Part shown: positions 33,500 through 46,217 of the stretch, piece after piece
How positions within the stretch are numbered: position 1 is the first letter of the stretch
Layout: each line of letters starts with the position of its first letter
Source of the DNA: Strix aluco
Lineage: Eukaryota; Chordata; Aves; Strigiformes; Strigidae
Assembly (NCBI RefSeq): GCF_031877795.1
Contig: NC_133942.1
Location: 3,472,001 to 3,536,000, forward strand
DNA length: 64,000 bases
Direction of reading: 5' to 3'
Made by a program: the position numbers and the translations under genes
Notes under the pieces: model-generated
The model's database searches: none
The model's input: the letters and a program-made list of their open reading frames with translations, nothing else
Told to the model about the DNA's origin: nothing

Positions 33500-35268
33500 C
33501 AGACCATGCAGGGATGGAGAACGTGCAGGAAAGCCAGCCCTCAGCTGGAGTTGGAACTTGCAAGGTATTGGAAGGGCAAGAAGAAGAGCTTCTAGAAGTA
33601 CGCTGACAGAAAAAGAAAGGCTAAGGAAAATGCATTACATTTCACTGATAAGGTCCACCCCCAGGGCCCCCAGTCCCTTGAGCCTACTAGCAAAGTATGT
33701 GGCAGTGAAGCAGCAGGAGCAGGATAAGAAGACACAGTTAGAGCACTTAGGTCAATTGTACATATAAAAGTTCATGGGACCGGATGGGAAGCACCCGAGG
33801 GCGGTGTTGAAGGGACTTGTTGATGCCACTCCAAGTTCACTCTCTCTTTTGTCTTTGAAAGGTCATGGTGATCACAGGAGGTCCTGATGCCTGGAAAAAG
33901 GCAAACGTCACACCCCTCTTCAAGAAGGGCAAGAAGGAGGAGCCGAGGAACTACAGTCTCACCTCCGTACCTGGGAAGGTGATGGAATATGGTCCTTCTG
34001 GTAGCTATTTTGAGGTCCATGAAGGACGAGAAAGTGATGGGAACAGCCAGCATGACTACAACATGGGCAAATGAGGCCTGATCAATTTGTCTGACTTCTA
34101 TGATGAGATAACTGACTGGATAGACATGGGAGGGCAGTGGATGTTGCGTACCTTAATTTGAGCAAGGCCTTCAGTACGGTCTCCTACAGACTCCTTAGAT
34201 CTAAATTTGGAAGATACGCTCTGGGCAAGTGGATAATAATGACAATGGTCAGCATTGCCAGGCTCAGATGGCTGTGTGATAAGAGGTCCTGCTAGCAGCT
34301 AGTTACCAGTGGTAATTCTCAGGGATCAGTACTGTGGCTACTACAGTTTAATTTCTGTATGAACAGCCTGAATGATGGAACAGAGTGCACTCTCAGCATG
34401 TTTGCTGATGCTTCCAAACTGGAGGGCGTGGTGATGCACTGGAGGGAAGAGCCTGTCTTCAGGGGGACATTGACAGGCCAGGAAAATGGTCTGACTGGAA
34501 CTTCCTGCAGTTCAACAAAAGCAAATGAAAACTTGTCCATCTGGGAAGAAAGAAACAATCCCACGCCACAGGGCAGGCCAGGGGATGACTGGGTAGAAAG
34601 CAGCTTTGCAGGAAAAGCAACTTCTGGGGGTTAGGCAGGCAAGAAGTCAAAGGTGTGCCAGCAGTGTGCCCTCGCTGCAGGGAAGTCCAAATGCATCTTG
34701 GGGTGCATTGGCAAGAGCACAGGCAGCCAGTGGAGGGGAGTGATCTCCTTGGCACTTCTGGGATCACATCTGGAAGCATGTGTCCAATGTTGGACTGCCC
34801 AGTACTGGAAAGACATTGCCTAGTGGAGCGAGTCCAGTGGAGGAACGCAGGGACACCAGGGTGATTAGTGGTCTGACGCACTGCAAGGGCAAGGAGGGGC
34901 TGGGAGACTAGGCTTCTTCATCCCTGTCCCTTCCTAGGGGAAGGAGATCACATTGCTGTCTGCAGCTACTTAGTGTGGGGGAGAATTCTCTTAGAGAAGA
35001 TGGGGGCAAATAATTCTCAGAGGAGCACGGTGATGTGAGGTGACGGGGACAAGTCAGAACATGGGAAATTTGCATTCGATACTAGGGGATACTTTTTCAC
35101 CTTTAGGGTATTCAGACTTGGAACAGGCTGCCCAGAGAGTTTGCCTAAATGTCCTTGGAATTGATGAGAACATTGCTAGACAAGACCCTATCCAGTTGGT
35201 GCGCTTTGAGCGGGGGAAGGACCGGAGACGGCAGAGGTTTCTTCCAACCTACATTATTCAGGCTGGAG
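33500..35268 (+). mobile_element. CR1 LINE fragment, right-arm copy
   Basis: Partner of 13,183-14,950. Plus-strand pieces are the 'LELELARYWKGKKKSF' linker, WKKANVTPLFKKGKKEEPRN, a decayed 'NLSKAF' motif and NDGTECTLSMFADASKL. The CR1-like 3' end is 'cttccaacctacattattca' near 35,268. Small indels relative to the left copy (for example near 33,995) change the local frames. Dead in both arms. Confidence 0.82.
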
Positions 35269-37898
35269 CTGAGCTGCCAGGAGCTTTATAGAGGAAATGT
35301 TAAAGCCACCTTCCTAGAAAGAGGCATCTGTGTGATTCAAAAGTTCCTGCAGGATTTACACACCGACATCTGGACTACTTGGGCTAGAACTGAACATGTT
35401 ACTTCTGTAAACGGTTGTGGAAATTTTTCCACAAGACTGAACGTTTGGGATGTTTTTGACTGCAAAAAGGCCAGAAAGTCCTTTGGATGTCCTGTGGATG
35501 GAACGCATACAAGGTTTCACAAATTCTAATATTTGAAAGAGATTTAGGAAACATTGCCCAAACACTACTCCAGTTCAGCTGAGGATGCACAACTCGTGTC
35601 TCTATTGCTAGTAGAAATTTCAGCCATAAACTCTGTGCACTGACATGGAGATATTTGTGGGGTTTTGTTTGTTTGTTTTTTTTTTTTTTTTTCTGGAGGG
35701 GGCGAGGAGTGGGAAGGGTTGGTCAGTTTGGTTGGGTTTTGAAGGGTTTTTCTGTTATTAGCTAGTCTCTGTGCGCTGCTTCATTTTTTGTCTTCTGTTT
35801 TGCAGGAGGCTCATCTATGCATTATGTTTAGGGAACACTTTGTTCGTTGCTTCGCAAATCACCATTGGTTCACAAATCTCGTCTCAGGAGACTGATCAAA
35901 GCAATAGGAAATTTACTTCCCACGTGTTGTCGTTGGTATTTTGCACATTCTGGACATGATAAAAAGACTTTCCGCCCCCTCTAACTAGGTCATCAGAGAT
36001 TTCGGGTATAGTTTGCAAAGCTTCCTCCTTGCACCCAGCCCCTGGGAACTTGCAGTAGTCCGTTTCATCACACCTGCAGTATTCATCTCTCAGCTAGAAG
36101 AATGCCAAGTAGGGGTGGAAGAAAATAGGAGAACAGATATTCTCAGTCTTTTAACTCCACGGAGTAAGTTGTTTTGTCCTCAGCTTTGCTTTCTGGCTCA
36201 CTATCAGAGGGCCCTACTACAAGGAGAAAAATGCTGATTAGTAGCGAGGTGAGGTTTCTGCAAATTTATCCTTTTTTTATGATGTAATTTATGTAGTTGG
36301 AAAGATAGTCAGGCTTCAGCACTCTTTGCATTTGTGTTTAAGCAAGAGTCTTCAAATTAGAATTGCATCTATACCTCTCCAAATGCAGGTGACTGACTAC
36401 AATTTTGATAAGGCTCTAATATTATCAGATCTAATGCTTCCAACAGAGCTTGTTCAAAGAACAGACTAAAAGTATTTTCAGAGAAATATGATCAGGTCTT
36501 TAGAGTGGACGCATATGTGTGTAAATTGCCTTTAGGCTATACGCTCATGTTTTTTATTATGAAATCAGTTTGGAAGTTTTCTGTTTGTTTACTGGTTTCA
36601 TGCTGAAATAATAAGCTAGAGAAGCATGAGAAAAAGCGTGACTGGTCTGGAGATATATGACTTTCAAAAATCACCTGTTTTCAATAAAAGTATATAGTTC
36701 AGTGGAAAGGACAAGAAAGACTATGAAACGTATCTGTATATGTTTCAACCTCTTTGCAAGAAATATTTTGGAAGTAATTATTTTTTCCTTAGGTGTATTC
36801 GTCAATATTAATCATCACTGCATCGAATGTACAGAGAAAACTGCTCGTCTTGTAGAATTTGCAATCTGTATTGTAAGCTAGAAATACCTTTGCCTACCTG
36901 CCCTCGTAAAAAAAATATCTCAGGACTTTGTTCTTCATTGTATATGGTTGGGACTTACCCATAGCGATAAACAAACTTATCTGAAACAGGAAAAAAGTGA
37001 AAGCATGTGCTTACTCATTTGCATTTTAGGAGAGCAGCGATACTGCCAGAACCGATCAGGTTGTCTCAGTGGGGCAGTACGATCAGCTTTCAGTGGGATG
37101 AGCCAATTTGTCTGGAACTTGCACCAGCTAAGTCAGCTCCTGCAAATTCAGTCTTGCTCCACCACAGTGTTGTAGGAGATGAGATGCTGGCTTTTGTCCC
37201 ATTCATCTGCTGCTGCTCAACACAAAGACTTAGGCAAAGCATACAGTCCCATAACAAAACCAGTTTGCCATCACATGTTAAGGCATCCTCTTCCTTTGTT
37301 CTCGGAAACATAGAAAAGAAATGCTGATGAACGTATGGTACCTTGGAGCACCTTCTGGTAGCTGTTCATAGAAAAACAGAAACTGTGCAATTTTTAAGGT
37401 CAAAGAACTGTCTGGAAGAGATGGTAGCCATTAGAAATGTGAAAGTTGAAATTGGCTTAATGACACGTAGACACAATAGTAGAAAGAAAGCATCAGGAGT
37501 GATTCACATTATGAGTCAGAAGGTTCATTGGTGAGATCCAAGGTTGTAGCAGGAAGTTACAGATGAGCAGAACTGAAATATGGATGTGGCTGAAGGTGAA
37601 GAGGCAGCAATGTTTTACATCTTACATGTTCTGCCGTTATGCAGAGATGGAATTTTTTATTTGAATATTTTCCCCTCTGTAATATTTTACTCTGTTCTAG
37701 ACAGAAAGCAGAAGACTACATTAAAGTTATTTTTCCCCATGTTCATTTCTTGAGTTTCTACGCAGCTTTTACGTTAGATTGCATGTGTTATGTTTTGCTC
37801 TTTTCTGAATTTGTTTGTATTAAAATAGCACAGAAACATATGAGTTTTGTAACACTGTTACTCCTGTGTTACACTGTTACAACTGTGGAACGTTGACA
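35269..37898. other. Right arm upstream of the OR12D-like gene, no gene recognised
   Basis: Partner of 10,556-13,182. Expected to hold the 5'-UTR exon(s) and promoter of this OR copy; not located. Confidence 0.5.
35663..35692 (+). repeat. T-rich microsatellite, right arm
   Basis: A few gttt units followed by a long T run, at the site where the left arm has (AAAAC)n on its plus strand (12,759-12,789). Confidence 0.85.
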
Positions 37899-37925
37899 TT
37901 TTGCCTTTGCTTCTTATGGTTCTAG
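37899..37925 (+). promoter_or_regulatory. 3' splice acceptor before the right OR12D-like coding exon
   Basis: A pyrimidine-rich tract ends in 'ggttctag', and the ATG follows two bases later at 37,928. Identical in the left arm. Confidence 0.6.
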
Positions 37926-37927
37926 CA

Positions 37928-38869
37928 ATGGTGAACCAGACAGAGGTGAATGAGTTCATCCTTTTGGGCCTCACCGATATCCAGGGACTGCAGCACTTTT
38001 TCTTCGTCTCCTTTCTCTTGCTCTACTTGACCAGTCTTCTGGGAAATGGTGCCATTGTGACCATGGTGATATGTGAGCCCCGGCTCCGCACACCGATGTA
38101 CTTCTTCCTGGGGAACCTGTCCTGCCTGGACATTTTCTACTCCACAGTCACTGTTCCCAAGATGCTGACTGGCTTTCTCTTTGGGCATCAGCCCATCTCT
38201 TTTGGTGGGTGCTTGGCCCAGCTCCACTTCTTCCACTTCCTGGGCAGTACTGAGGCTGTGCTCCTGGCCACCATGGCCTATGACCGATATGTGGCCATTT
38301 GCAACCCTTTGCGCTACACCCTTATCATGAGCCCACGCACTTGTCTGCTGCTGGCTGTGGCCAGCTGGTCTGCTGGTTTTGTACATGCCACGATGCACTC
38401 AGTCATGACCTCTCAACTGCGTTTCTGCGGCCACAACCACATTCATCACTTCTTCTGTGACATCAAGCCACTGTTGAATTTGGCTTGCTGTAGTACCAGC
38501 CTCAACATGACCCTCCTCAATATTGTCACCACATCTATTGTACTAGTTCCCTTCACTCTCATAGTCCTCTCCTACCTCTACATCACCTCCTTCGTCTTCC
38601 AGAAAGTCCGATCCCAGGAAGGAAGATGGAAGCTCTTCTCCACCTGCGCCTCCCACCTCACCATTGTGGCACTGTTGTACATACCCGTGCTCTTCAATTA
38701 TACACCACCCTCCGCAGGAAGCTCCCCTAAGAGGGATGTGCAAGTGTCTCTCATGTACAGTGCTGTCACTCCAGCTCTGAACCCCTTGGTCTACACTCTT
38801 AGGAACCAGGAGGTGAGATCTGCCCTGAAAAAAATCTTAGGGAGAAAACTTCTTCCTGGAGGAAAGTGA
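37928..38869 (+). CDS. OR12D-like olfactory receptor, intact, right-arm copy
   Basis: The 313-residue odorant receptor matches the copy at 9,585-10,526 except for three substitutions in 942 bases. All three change the protein: residue 137 is Arg (His on the left), 160 is Met (Val) and 205 is Val (Ala). All OR landmarks are present: NQT at 3-5, PMYFFLGN, MAYDRYVAIC, FSTCASH and PALNPLVY. Residue 137 lies at the cytoplasmic start of TM4, 160 near the outer end of TM4, and 205 in TM5, by standard OR topology. Start chosen as for the left copy. The two copies face away from each other across the spacer, and their immediate upstream DNA is nearly the same, so both may be expressed under similar control. 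Confidence 0.93.
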   Translation: MVNQTEVNEFILLGLTDIQGLQHFFFVSFLLLYLTSLLGNGAIVTMVICEPRLRTPMYFFLGNLSCLDIFYSTVTVPKMLTGFLFGHQPISFGGCLAQLHFFHFLGSTEAVLLATMAYDRYVAICNPLRYTLIMSPRTCLLLAVASWSAGFVHATMHSVMTSQLRFCGHNHIHHFFCDIKPLLNLACCSTSLNMTLLNIVTTSIVLVPFTLIVLSYLYITSFVFQKVRSQEGRWKLFSTCASHLTIVALLYIPVLFNYTPPSAGSSPKRDVQVSLMYSAVTPALNPLVYTLRNQEVRSALKKILGRKLLPGGK

Positions 38870-39034
38870 CTAAACAAGGAGAAGACTCGGAATGGGCTTA
38901 CTCCACCTCTCATGTTTATAAGCAGAGAGCTCAAAAGGACACTGTATTGCAAGACTGAAAAACTACTGATTATGTCACATAGTTCAACACAGAAGTTAAC
39001 AGCGTAGATCTAAATCGGGGGAGACATTCAGGGA

Positions 39035-39403
39035 TGTCCTGGTTTCGACCAGGAAGGAGTTAATTTTCACTGGAGTATTTCATACCATGTTATGTCATGC
39101 CCAGGCGGGCAGGATCGCTCTCGGAGTCTCTCGCTCTCTCTCGCTTGCCGTCTGCTCGTCGGGCAGTATTGATGCTGGGGGGGGCGGTTGCTGCGCTCGG
39201 TAAACCACTGCTGCATTGTACCCGTTTTCTTTTTGAACTCACTACTGTTACTGTTGTTCTCTTGTCATATTTAGTAAATTCTTTCTTTTTACTCAACCCA
39301 CGAATTCTCTTCTTTTGTTCCTCCTCTATCTTACCAGAGGGGGGGGGGGAGGTGAACAGCCGGCCACGTGCCGTCTGGCTGCCGCTGAGTTCAAACCTCC
39401 ACA
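39035..39403 (+). mobile_element. Solo LTR, avian ERVL-like family, right-arm copy
   Basis: Partner of 9,051-9,419, starting 'tgtcctggtttcgaccagga' and ending '...caaacctccaca'. Flanks aggga (39,030-39,034) and aagga (39,404-39,408) match at four of five positions. It lies about 165 bases past the OR12D-like stop codon, so it could contribute to the 3' UTR or polyadenylation. Confidence 0.75.
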
Positions 39404-40899
39404 AAGGACTTGATGCTTCTTCCATCATTTTTAGATGTCTTACAGTACCGCATCTGGTCTCTGGCTTCCAATACAGAAGCATGAGTGTCTCCTGCAGGAC
39501 TTGAGACACAGCTGGCAGCCCCATGCAGTCGTATTAAGTGATTACTTGACGGCTATGTTTAGGCAGCTGAATGACTCTCCTGTCATTCAGACCATCTGTA
39601 TAGCTGAAGAGAGCTAGCATGTGTTACATTTTGGGTGGGCATAGCCTGAGAATGATATTGTCGACAACTGGCTGGAGGCAACCCTCTGGAGGGGTCTGTT
39701 TCTCTCCATTAAGTATAATGAACCTAGATTTAAATGTAAACTTAAAAATGGATGTGAGCTTCAACTCTACTAGCTTTAGCAGTGTGGCTTATCTTGCCTG
39801 GATTTATATACTTAAATGTATTTATGTGTCTAGCTGCTTTTCCAGATTCACATTCTGGTGAATGATGAAACAATTGATTTGCATTCGCACAGACTACTCC
39901 AGACATGTTAAGCGTCCTCAGGTAGCGTACCCAGACTTTGCTGGTGGATCCAGAACAGAACAGGTCTGTTGCAGGCCCTTTGTCATACTTCCTGTCCATG
40001 TTACTCAGGACAGAATAAAGGGCTACTTGGAATTGTCTGCATAATGGCCTAGGTGCAGAGCATGGAGTGCAAACTCTTGGCTACAGCTATGAGTTCTGGA
40101 GATGATCCCTTGACCCCGTTAGCCACTCATTTGCAATCCACAGAGTTTTAGGAAGATTTCATCCTTTCCAGCTTGACAATTCAGATCCATGCAATAGCAT
40201 TAAGCTACTGACCGTGAGGCATTGGAAACAATACTCACTATAGGAGCACGAATGTCATTTGGTTGCCTAAGAAAAGACATCTATAGGCATCGTATAAGAG
40301 ACTTGTGTGTCCTCCACCTGATGCTCTAGAAAGACACGGGAATCCCTCTGGTTCTGCTTCATATGTGCCAATCCTGTGGAACATGCAAGGTATCAATATA
40401 AGATGTGAACAGACTCCTGGATGTTGGCAACAGACCCTGAAGAGATCCAGGCTTAGATGTCCCCATGTCAGCTAAGCATCTGAATTCCACCAAGGTGCAA
40501 ATACCTCAGTGTAGGAGCTTGCTGCCACTTCAGATGCTCAAAGGTATCCTGCAGGGCCTTCAAGTTGCCACTCCAAAACCACGTGCAGGTCTTGTTGGTC
40601 CTTGAGCAAACCTGCAGACTTTGTTCTAAAGGCTTGGGTATAAAAGAGCATCTCCAATGGCATCAAGTGCGTGTGTTCAGACAACTGCATCACGCGCCTT
40701 GACCCGAGTTCCACTCTCCTGCCCGTCTTACTTACCCCTGACTGTGATAAATACTTTCCTCAAGACTTCTGAAGATGGTGACCCCAGCTCCCAAAAAGGG
40801 CATTACAAACAAGATAGACGTGCTTTCTGTCAGCACAATCCTTTCTCACTGAACAATCAGGCAGCGTTTCTGCCCCCTCCCCGAGCACTCACATGCTCC
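39404..40899. other. Right arm between LTR and OR pseudogene, nothing recognised
   Basis: Partner of 7,555-9,050. No gene or named repeat visible. Confidence 0.55.
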
Positions 40900-41460
40900 C
40901 TTCATATATGGGAATATGGGAATGTTTCTGAACTGTTCATCCCTCTTCTCCTAATCTTTTCAACTCTGTATATGATGACCATGACTAGAAACATCCTCAC
41001 CATTGCTCTGGTGAACAACTGTTCTGTTCATTCTCATTCACTGGAATTCTGGAATTAGTCCTTGGAGACCTGCTGCAGTCCTCCACCATCCTGCCCAAGA
41101 CCATAGCTGCTTGGATCACTGCAAATGTAACCATTTCTGTTACCAGCCGCATTGTGCAATTTGTCTGGTTTTGTGTTCTGACAGCTGCAAAGTGCTGCAT
41201 CAATGCATAAGAATCATTATGTAACCCTCAGTAAAAGTCTCCACTATGCAGCACTTACCAAAGGTAAGATGTGGCTGCCCTGGTAAGGAGCACTGGGATG
41301 TCTGGATGACTTTTAAGTATAATGGTAACAATGACATCCGTTGTCCTGATGGATATATAATGATTTCTTTTGTGATTTCATCCATCTGATCAATCTTCCT
41401 TGCAGTGACACTAGCCTGATGAAACCACTTGCCTACGTCACCACATCTAACACCAGATGT
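40900..41460 (+). pseudogene. Olfactory receptor pseudogene (OR11A/OR6-like), right-arm copy
   Basis: Partner of 6,994-7,554. Plus-strand pieces are GNVSELFIPLLLIFSTLYMMTMTRNILTIAL (TM1), then in another frame LLQSSTILPKTIAAW and TISVTSRIVQFVWFCVLTAAKCC (TM2-TM3). A 'SLHYAALTKGK' remnant and 'INLPCSDTSLMKPLAYVTT' follow. The DRY box, TM6 and TM7 are absent. The lesions are shared with the left copy. Confidence 0.75.
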
Positions 41461-41662
41461 TTCCAGCAGAGCTGCTCAACTCTCTCTTAGTTTCATCTGT
41501 TTCATCTGTTTCATCACTGGGGATGAACACCTCCAAAAGCAAAATTACTCCATGTGAAGACAATGTTAAGAAAAGATGAATACAATGAACTTTAAGATCT
41601 AGGAGCACTGTCTGCCTGGTTTGCTGAAAGCAAGGCTGCTGCTTTTCCCCCTTCCCCAGGTG

Positions 41663-42172
41663 AGACAAAGCCCGTACTCCCAGTGCACGCACACATAGCC
41701 AGCACTCATACAGGCTTCCACACAGATCAACACAGACCTTCAGCATTCACGATCCATGCCCAGACCCTGGACCAGTCTCCGTCTCTAACGGGGGCTCTTT
41801 CCAGATCCTGGTCTCCTCCTACCCATGGGCGAGTCCATCAGCAGATCACACACCCACAGTGCCATACACAGGACACCAGTACGGAAAAGAGTTAGGAACA
41901 GAGTTTAATAAGGTGAGTCACATTTGGTGATCAGGCACAAGTCTTGGCCAGAGGAGCTTGCTGACCAGCAGCTTTTTTGCACCTGACCTGCCCCTTTTTG
42001 TCCCCATCCTCTCCTGTTTGCCAGGCCTGCTCCACCCAGCTCCACCTCTCTTTCTCTGCCCCTATCTCCACCCAGAAGCAACCCCACCTTCTGCTAGTAA
42101 CTTTTCCCTCTTTGCCCCAGTTTTGCTATACCCATACCCAAGTTTGGTATTTCTAGGTATGACTGTTACACA
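41663..42172 (-). mobile_element. Possible LTR fragment, right-arm copy
   Basis: Partner of 6,291-6,800 with the same features. Assignment and ends are uncertain. Confidence 0.35.
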
Positions 42173-45100
42173 GGTCATCTCAGACTTACATGGTATCACT
42201 CGGTGCAGTCCTCTATGTACTGTCATCCTACGCCATGCCCTGAAAGGTCCTCAAACTCCCTTTTTTTCCCTGTGAAGTTTGGCCATTTCCCACATCACTC
42301 CTCCTCAACCACCTGTGAACCCCAGCCACCCCTCACAGAGCTCTCTAGCTTTTGGTACCCACCATGTCCAGCAGTGTCTCATGTCTTGTCTAGCAGTTTT
42401 CCACGTCCTGTCCAGTTAGCTGAGCCTCAAGGCAGGGGGGACCCAGGCAGTGGTCTGCATACTGGAACAGATCAGTGACCAAAGGTGGAGGAATGACTTT
42501 CCAGAGGTGCTGTCTACAAAAGGCATCTAGATATTAGGCCTGGCCTTTGGGTGAAGGCAAGGTTTGGCTCTTTTCACCAAAAAAGTCTTCCAGAAGTATT
42601 TAATCTCTCCTTTGGTTTCTAACACCTGCACTCAGCCCCCTCCTATAACCTTGGGAATGAAACACGTACCCTCAGCACCACAGTATGTACAAAATCATTG
42701 CTGTGAAAAGCTGCATTCCACCATTCATTCTATTCTGGGTACTCCGAATGGAAAAGCAACAGCCAGACAAAAGAAGTTTTACGTCTGAAGTTTACACGCA
42801 GGAACATCACACAGGGCCAAGAGGAGACTTGGGCTGAGAGCTCTGCAGTGTCAGCACAAGCACCCATTAGGTTGCTGCCACCACCACCACCAGTAAAAGG
42901 GAGTGACTCTGTACTCCTGAGAGCTGGGGATCACACCCTGCGGCAGAGGCATTTATCTTTGTAGGAACTATTAACTTCTGCATCAAATTTAATCATCAAG
43001 GCACCCAATATAAATCCCCATAGGGAGGGAGGCAGCGAGAGAGATCATGCCTGATTTCATCCTGGTGCAGCAGACAAAGAGCTATCAGCTCAGTGGTCTT
43101 CCAGAAGTTCCTGTTTCTGTTGATCAGAAGTGGTGTTCTGGTGACTGATTTCACCACAAAAATCTCATTTTGCTTCTCCCTGTATATGTTACATGAAGGT
43201 CTGAGAATTTTTTTTTAAAATTCTCTTTGAGAAAGATTCATCCTGTTGTGCTTGATACCTCTCTGAGGATGCGAGGAGGTAAATTGCAGGTATGCTTATC
43301 CTTCTCCACCAACTACAGATGGATCCCGAGTGTTGAGCTGAGGCCAAGCTTCTAGCTTGTCAGCAGCTAAAAGTTAGGTCAGAGACGTCTTCTTCTAGGG
43401 AACATTCAAGGATCATTTCTGTACCTTCACATATTAGACCTGTGATCTGAGCTTGCAGTTAGTTTCCTAGAGACAAGCTTAGTGCAGATTACTCCTTAGG
43501 AGACCATGGAGGCCTTCTTTCTGAGGCACAAACACCTCTGAAGTAACATGCTGGGAATTTCAGAAAATGGGAAAACTACTGGTTGCTGGTGCTTGTGAAT
43601 ACAGCCTTCCCCTCAAAGCAAAAGAAAACAAAGAAACGAAACTCATCCCACTGAATTCTCCTCCCACGTCAGGCAAGTCCTTTAAGTCTTATATTCATTC
43701 TCAGGTCAGAGGAAGAACATAGGAAGGAAAAAATACTTCAGCCCTCATGGGAATAGCATGAAAATCTCCCTTTTCAACCAGCTATACTGCAAGCTCACAG
43801 AACTTCCCTCCGATGGCCTAGAGAAAGCGGCATGACAATGACCATCGGTGGTTATCTACTCTACCCACCTGCTCGTCCTTGTGTTTCTTGACAAGTCAGA
43901 TCATTCCCCATTTTAATTTTGGGCTATGGTTAGTTGCCATCACTCATCCTGAAGGAAAATGTTTTAGCTTGTTCATATCCACTTGATGTCTTAAAATGAA
44001 CATTTTATTGTAAAAAGATATATTGACCCATTTCTAAAGGAAAAGCTGTCGTTTGGAAATTAAAAATACACAAACCTGGTAAACATCAACGTTTTTCCTG
44101 AATTTTAAATCCATTAATTTAGATGCCCAAAATGTTTTTCTAAAATTGACTGAAAGCTGGCAAATATTCCCCATCCTTCTACATTTTTCATTTCTAGAAA
44201 GAAAAACATTCTCTATGTGTGCATGACACTTTTTCGTGTTCTTAACACTTTAGCTAGCTCACTCTCCACTAAATTTCCTTCTGCCTTTTTCTCCATTTAT
44301 ACAAATGTTTATCTGCCTGCCGGTCTACCCGTCAATTATTTTTTCCATCAGGTTGATATTTGTGCTGCCCAATATTTGTCTGTTTAATTCTTGGACAGGT
44401 ACCATCACTAATCCCCGCCTTTGGTCTTCTCTCATCTTATGATGCTCACATCTAGATATTGGCTTGTGTGTCTTCTGATCATACACCTGTCTCTAGCGAT
44501 GCGGCCAGGGTTGGTTCTGTTGCTGTATCTTCTAGTCAAGTTTGAAAACCCATCTTCAAAACGTTACAAAATGTTATTTGTTTTTTGAATAATTTTACAT
44601 ATGTCATGATTTTTGGTACAGAAATGTATTTCTCACCCTAACTGTGTGTGCTGGTAACTTTACAAGAACAGCACCAGAGGGCATTGGAGCTCTCACTGGG
44701 TTTGCAATGTGGTGTTCTTTCACAAGATGGTGAGAGGGCCGATTTTATCACGGACAGCTTTGCCCTTCACGACTCCTGAGAGAAACAGTCAAAGACACAC
44801 AGTCCGCAAGATCTTGACCACAAAGATGACATTGTTTGGTTTTCTTGGATAGCATCAGCCCCTATTGGAAAATGATGTTGATTAAGTTCATCTGGAATAT
44901 ATTAATTTACACCAGCAGGCTTGAATAAGAAACAAGAAATGCCCTGTTGCATCATATGCTCATTAAAAACTTGAAGTCTAGCAAAACTCTTTCTCAAAGA
45001 CTATTTCTCCTATTAGCCACCTGATGACTGCACAGAGAATTAGCAGCAAGTAAAAGCTCGTTACCGTTTGCTCGGTCTATCAAGCCCTTGGGTAAAAATT

Positions 45101-46217
45101 ATACAAGAGTAAAGTTCCCTGGAGTTTTAATGAGGCCTGCTGAAGCTATTAGAGATGGAGCTGTTGCAGGAGGTCTCAGTGGCCCTCCTGGGGGTCTCAT
45201 CAGAGCAGAAAATCAGAACATGGTTACAGGAAAATAAAGGAGGGCATAAGTGCTTTCACCAAGCAGCGCCTCTGATGTGTCCTGCCAAAGAAAGGGGATG
45301 GGTGCTGATCCACAGCAGGACCTTTTTGGGCCTCACCTGTCTGAGGCTTCTTTCTGGTCAGTGTGGGACGTGCAGAGGAGGCACCCAGGCTCCTGCGAGG
45401 CTGCAGTGGACACACAGCAAAGGTGCCTGAGCAAAGGTCTGGCCCACACGTCACTGCTGTCCCAGGCTTGGGGCTGCCCTCCTCCCCAGTGCACCCCAGG
45501 CTCAAGGGCTGTTGCTCAGTCCAGAAACACAGCCCTCACCACCTCACTTTTCCTGATACCCCACTCTCAGTGTCATACCCTCTTCCCCATCCCAAAGCCT
45601 TGAGCAATTCCCTGAAATACTGCCCCCTCCACCCTCCTCCACCTCTGCAATACTCATCCAGCTCACCCATTGCCCCTCACTGAACGGCCATCACTCTTCC
45701 TCAAGCATTCCCAGCGGGATGTGCAATGGAAACGTTTCTGTCAAAGGGTCATTGTAAAGCTTTTATGTGTCGGAGGTCAAGGTATGAGTTCAGCTCTACT
45801 GAGGACAGTTGTTTTAACAGTAAAATGCACACAAACTCATGATGTGGGTGCTCAAAAACTACAGTTCCTCTGTCACTGTCTAAAAGTAGAGAGAAATGTC
45901 TGTCCACAGCGTCTTTGGGGCTGGTTTCACAAACCATAGGGATGCACACATCAAATCGCCACCTCTGAGACAGAACCAAGCGAAATCCCGTCTCTTTCAC
46001 CAAAAAAATGAAGAGATGTCTTGAAATGCATACACAGAAAGGAGGAGGGAGTATTTCAAGTTAGAGTAAATTCTTATCTTTTGCAGGATTTTGTTATCTA
46101 TTAACTGTTAACTAAGATAACTCAGGTAACTCAGGACATGCAGACAGTTCAGTGAAGACATCTCAACCCAGTTTGAAATCTCTGGTGTTCATGGGTGTGT
46201 GTCAAGTGCCAGTCCAT
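42173..46217. other. Right arm outer part, no gene recognised
   Basis: Partner of 2,246-6,290. No gene, RNA or named repeat visible. Confidence 0.55.
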
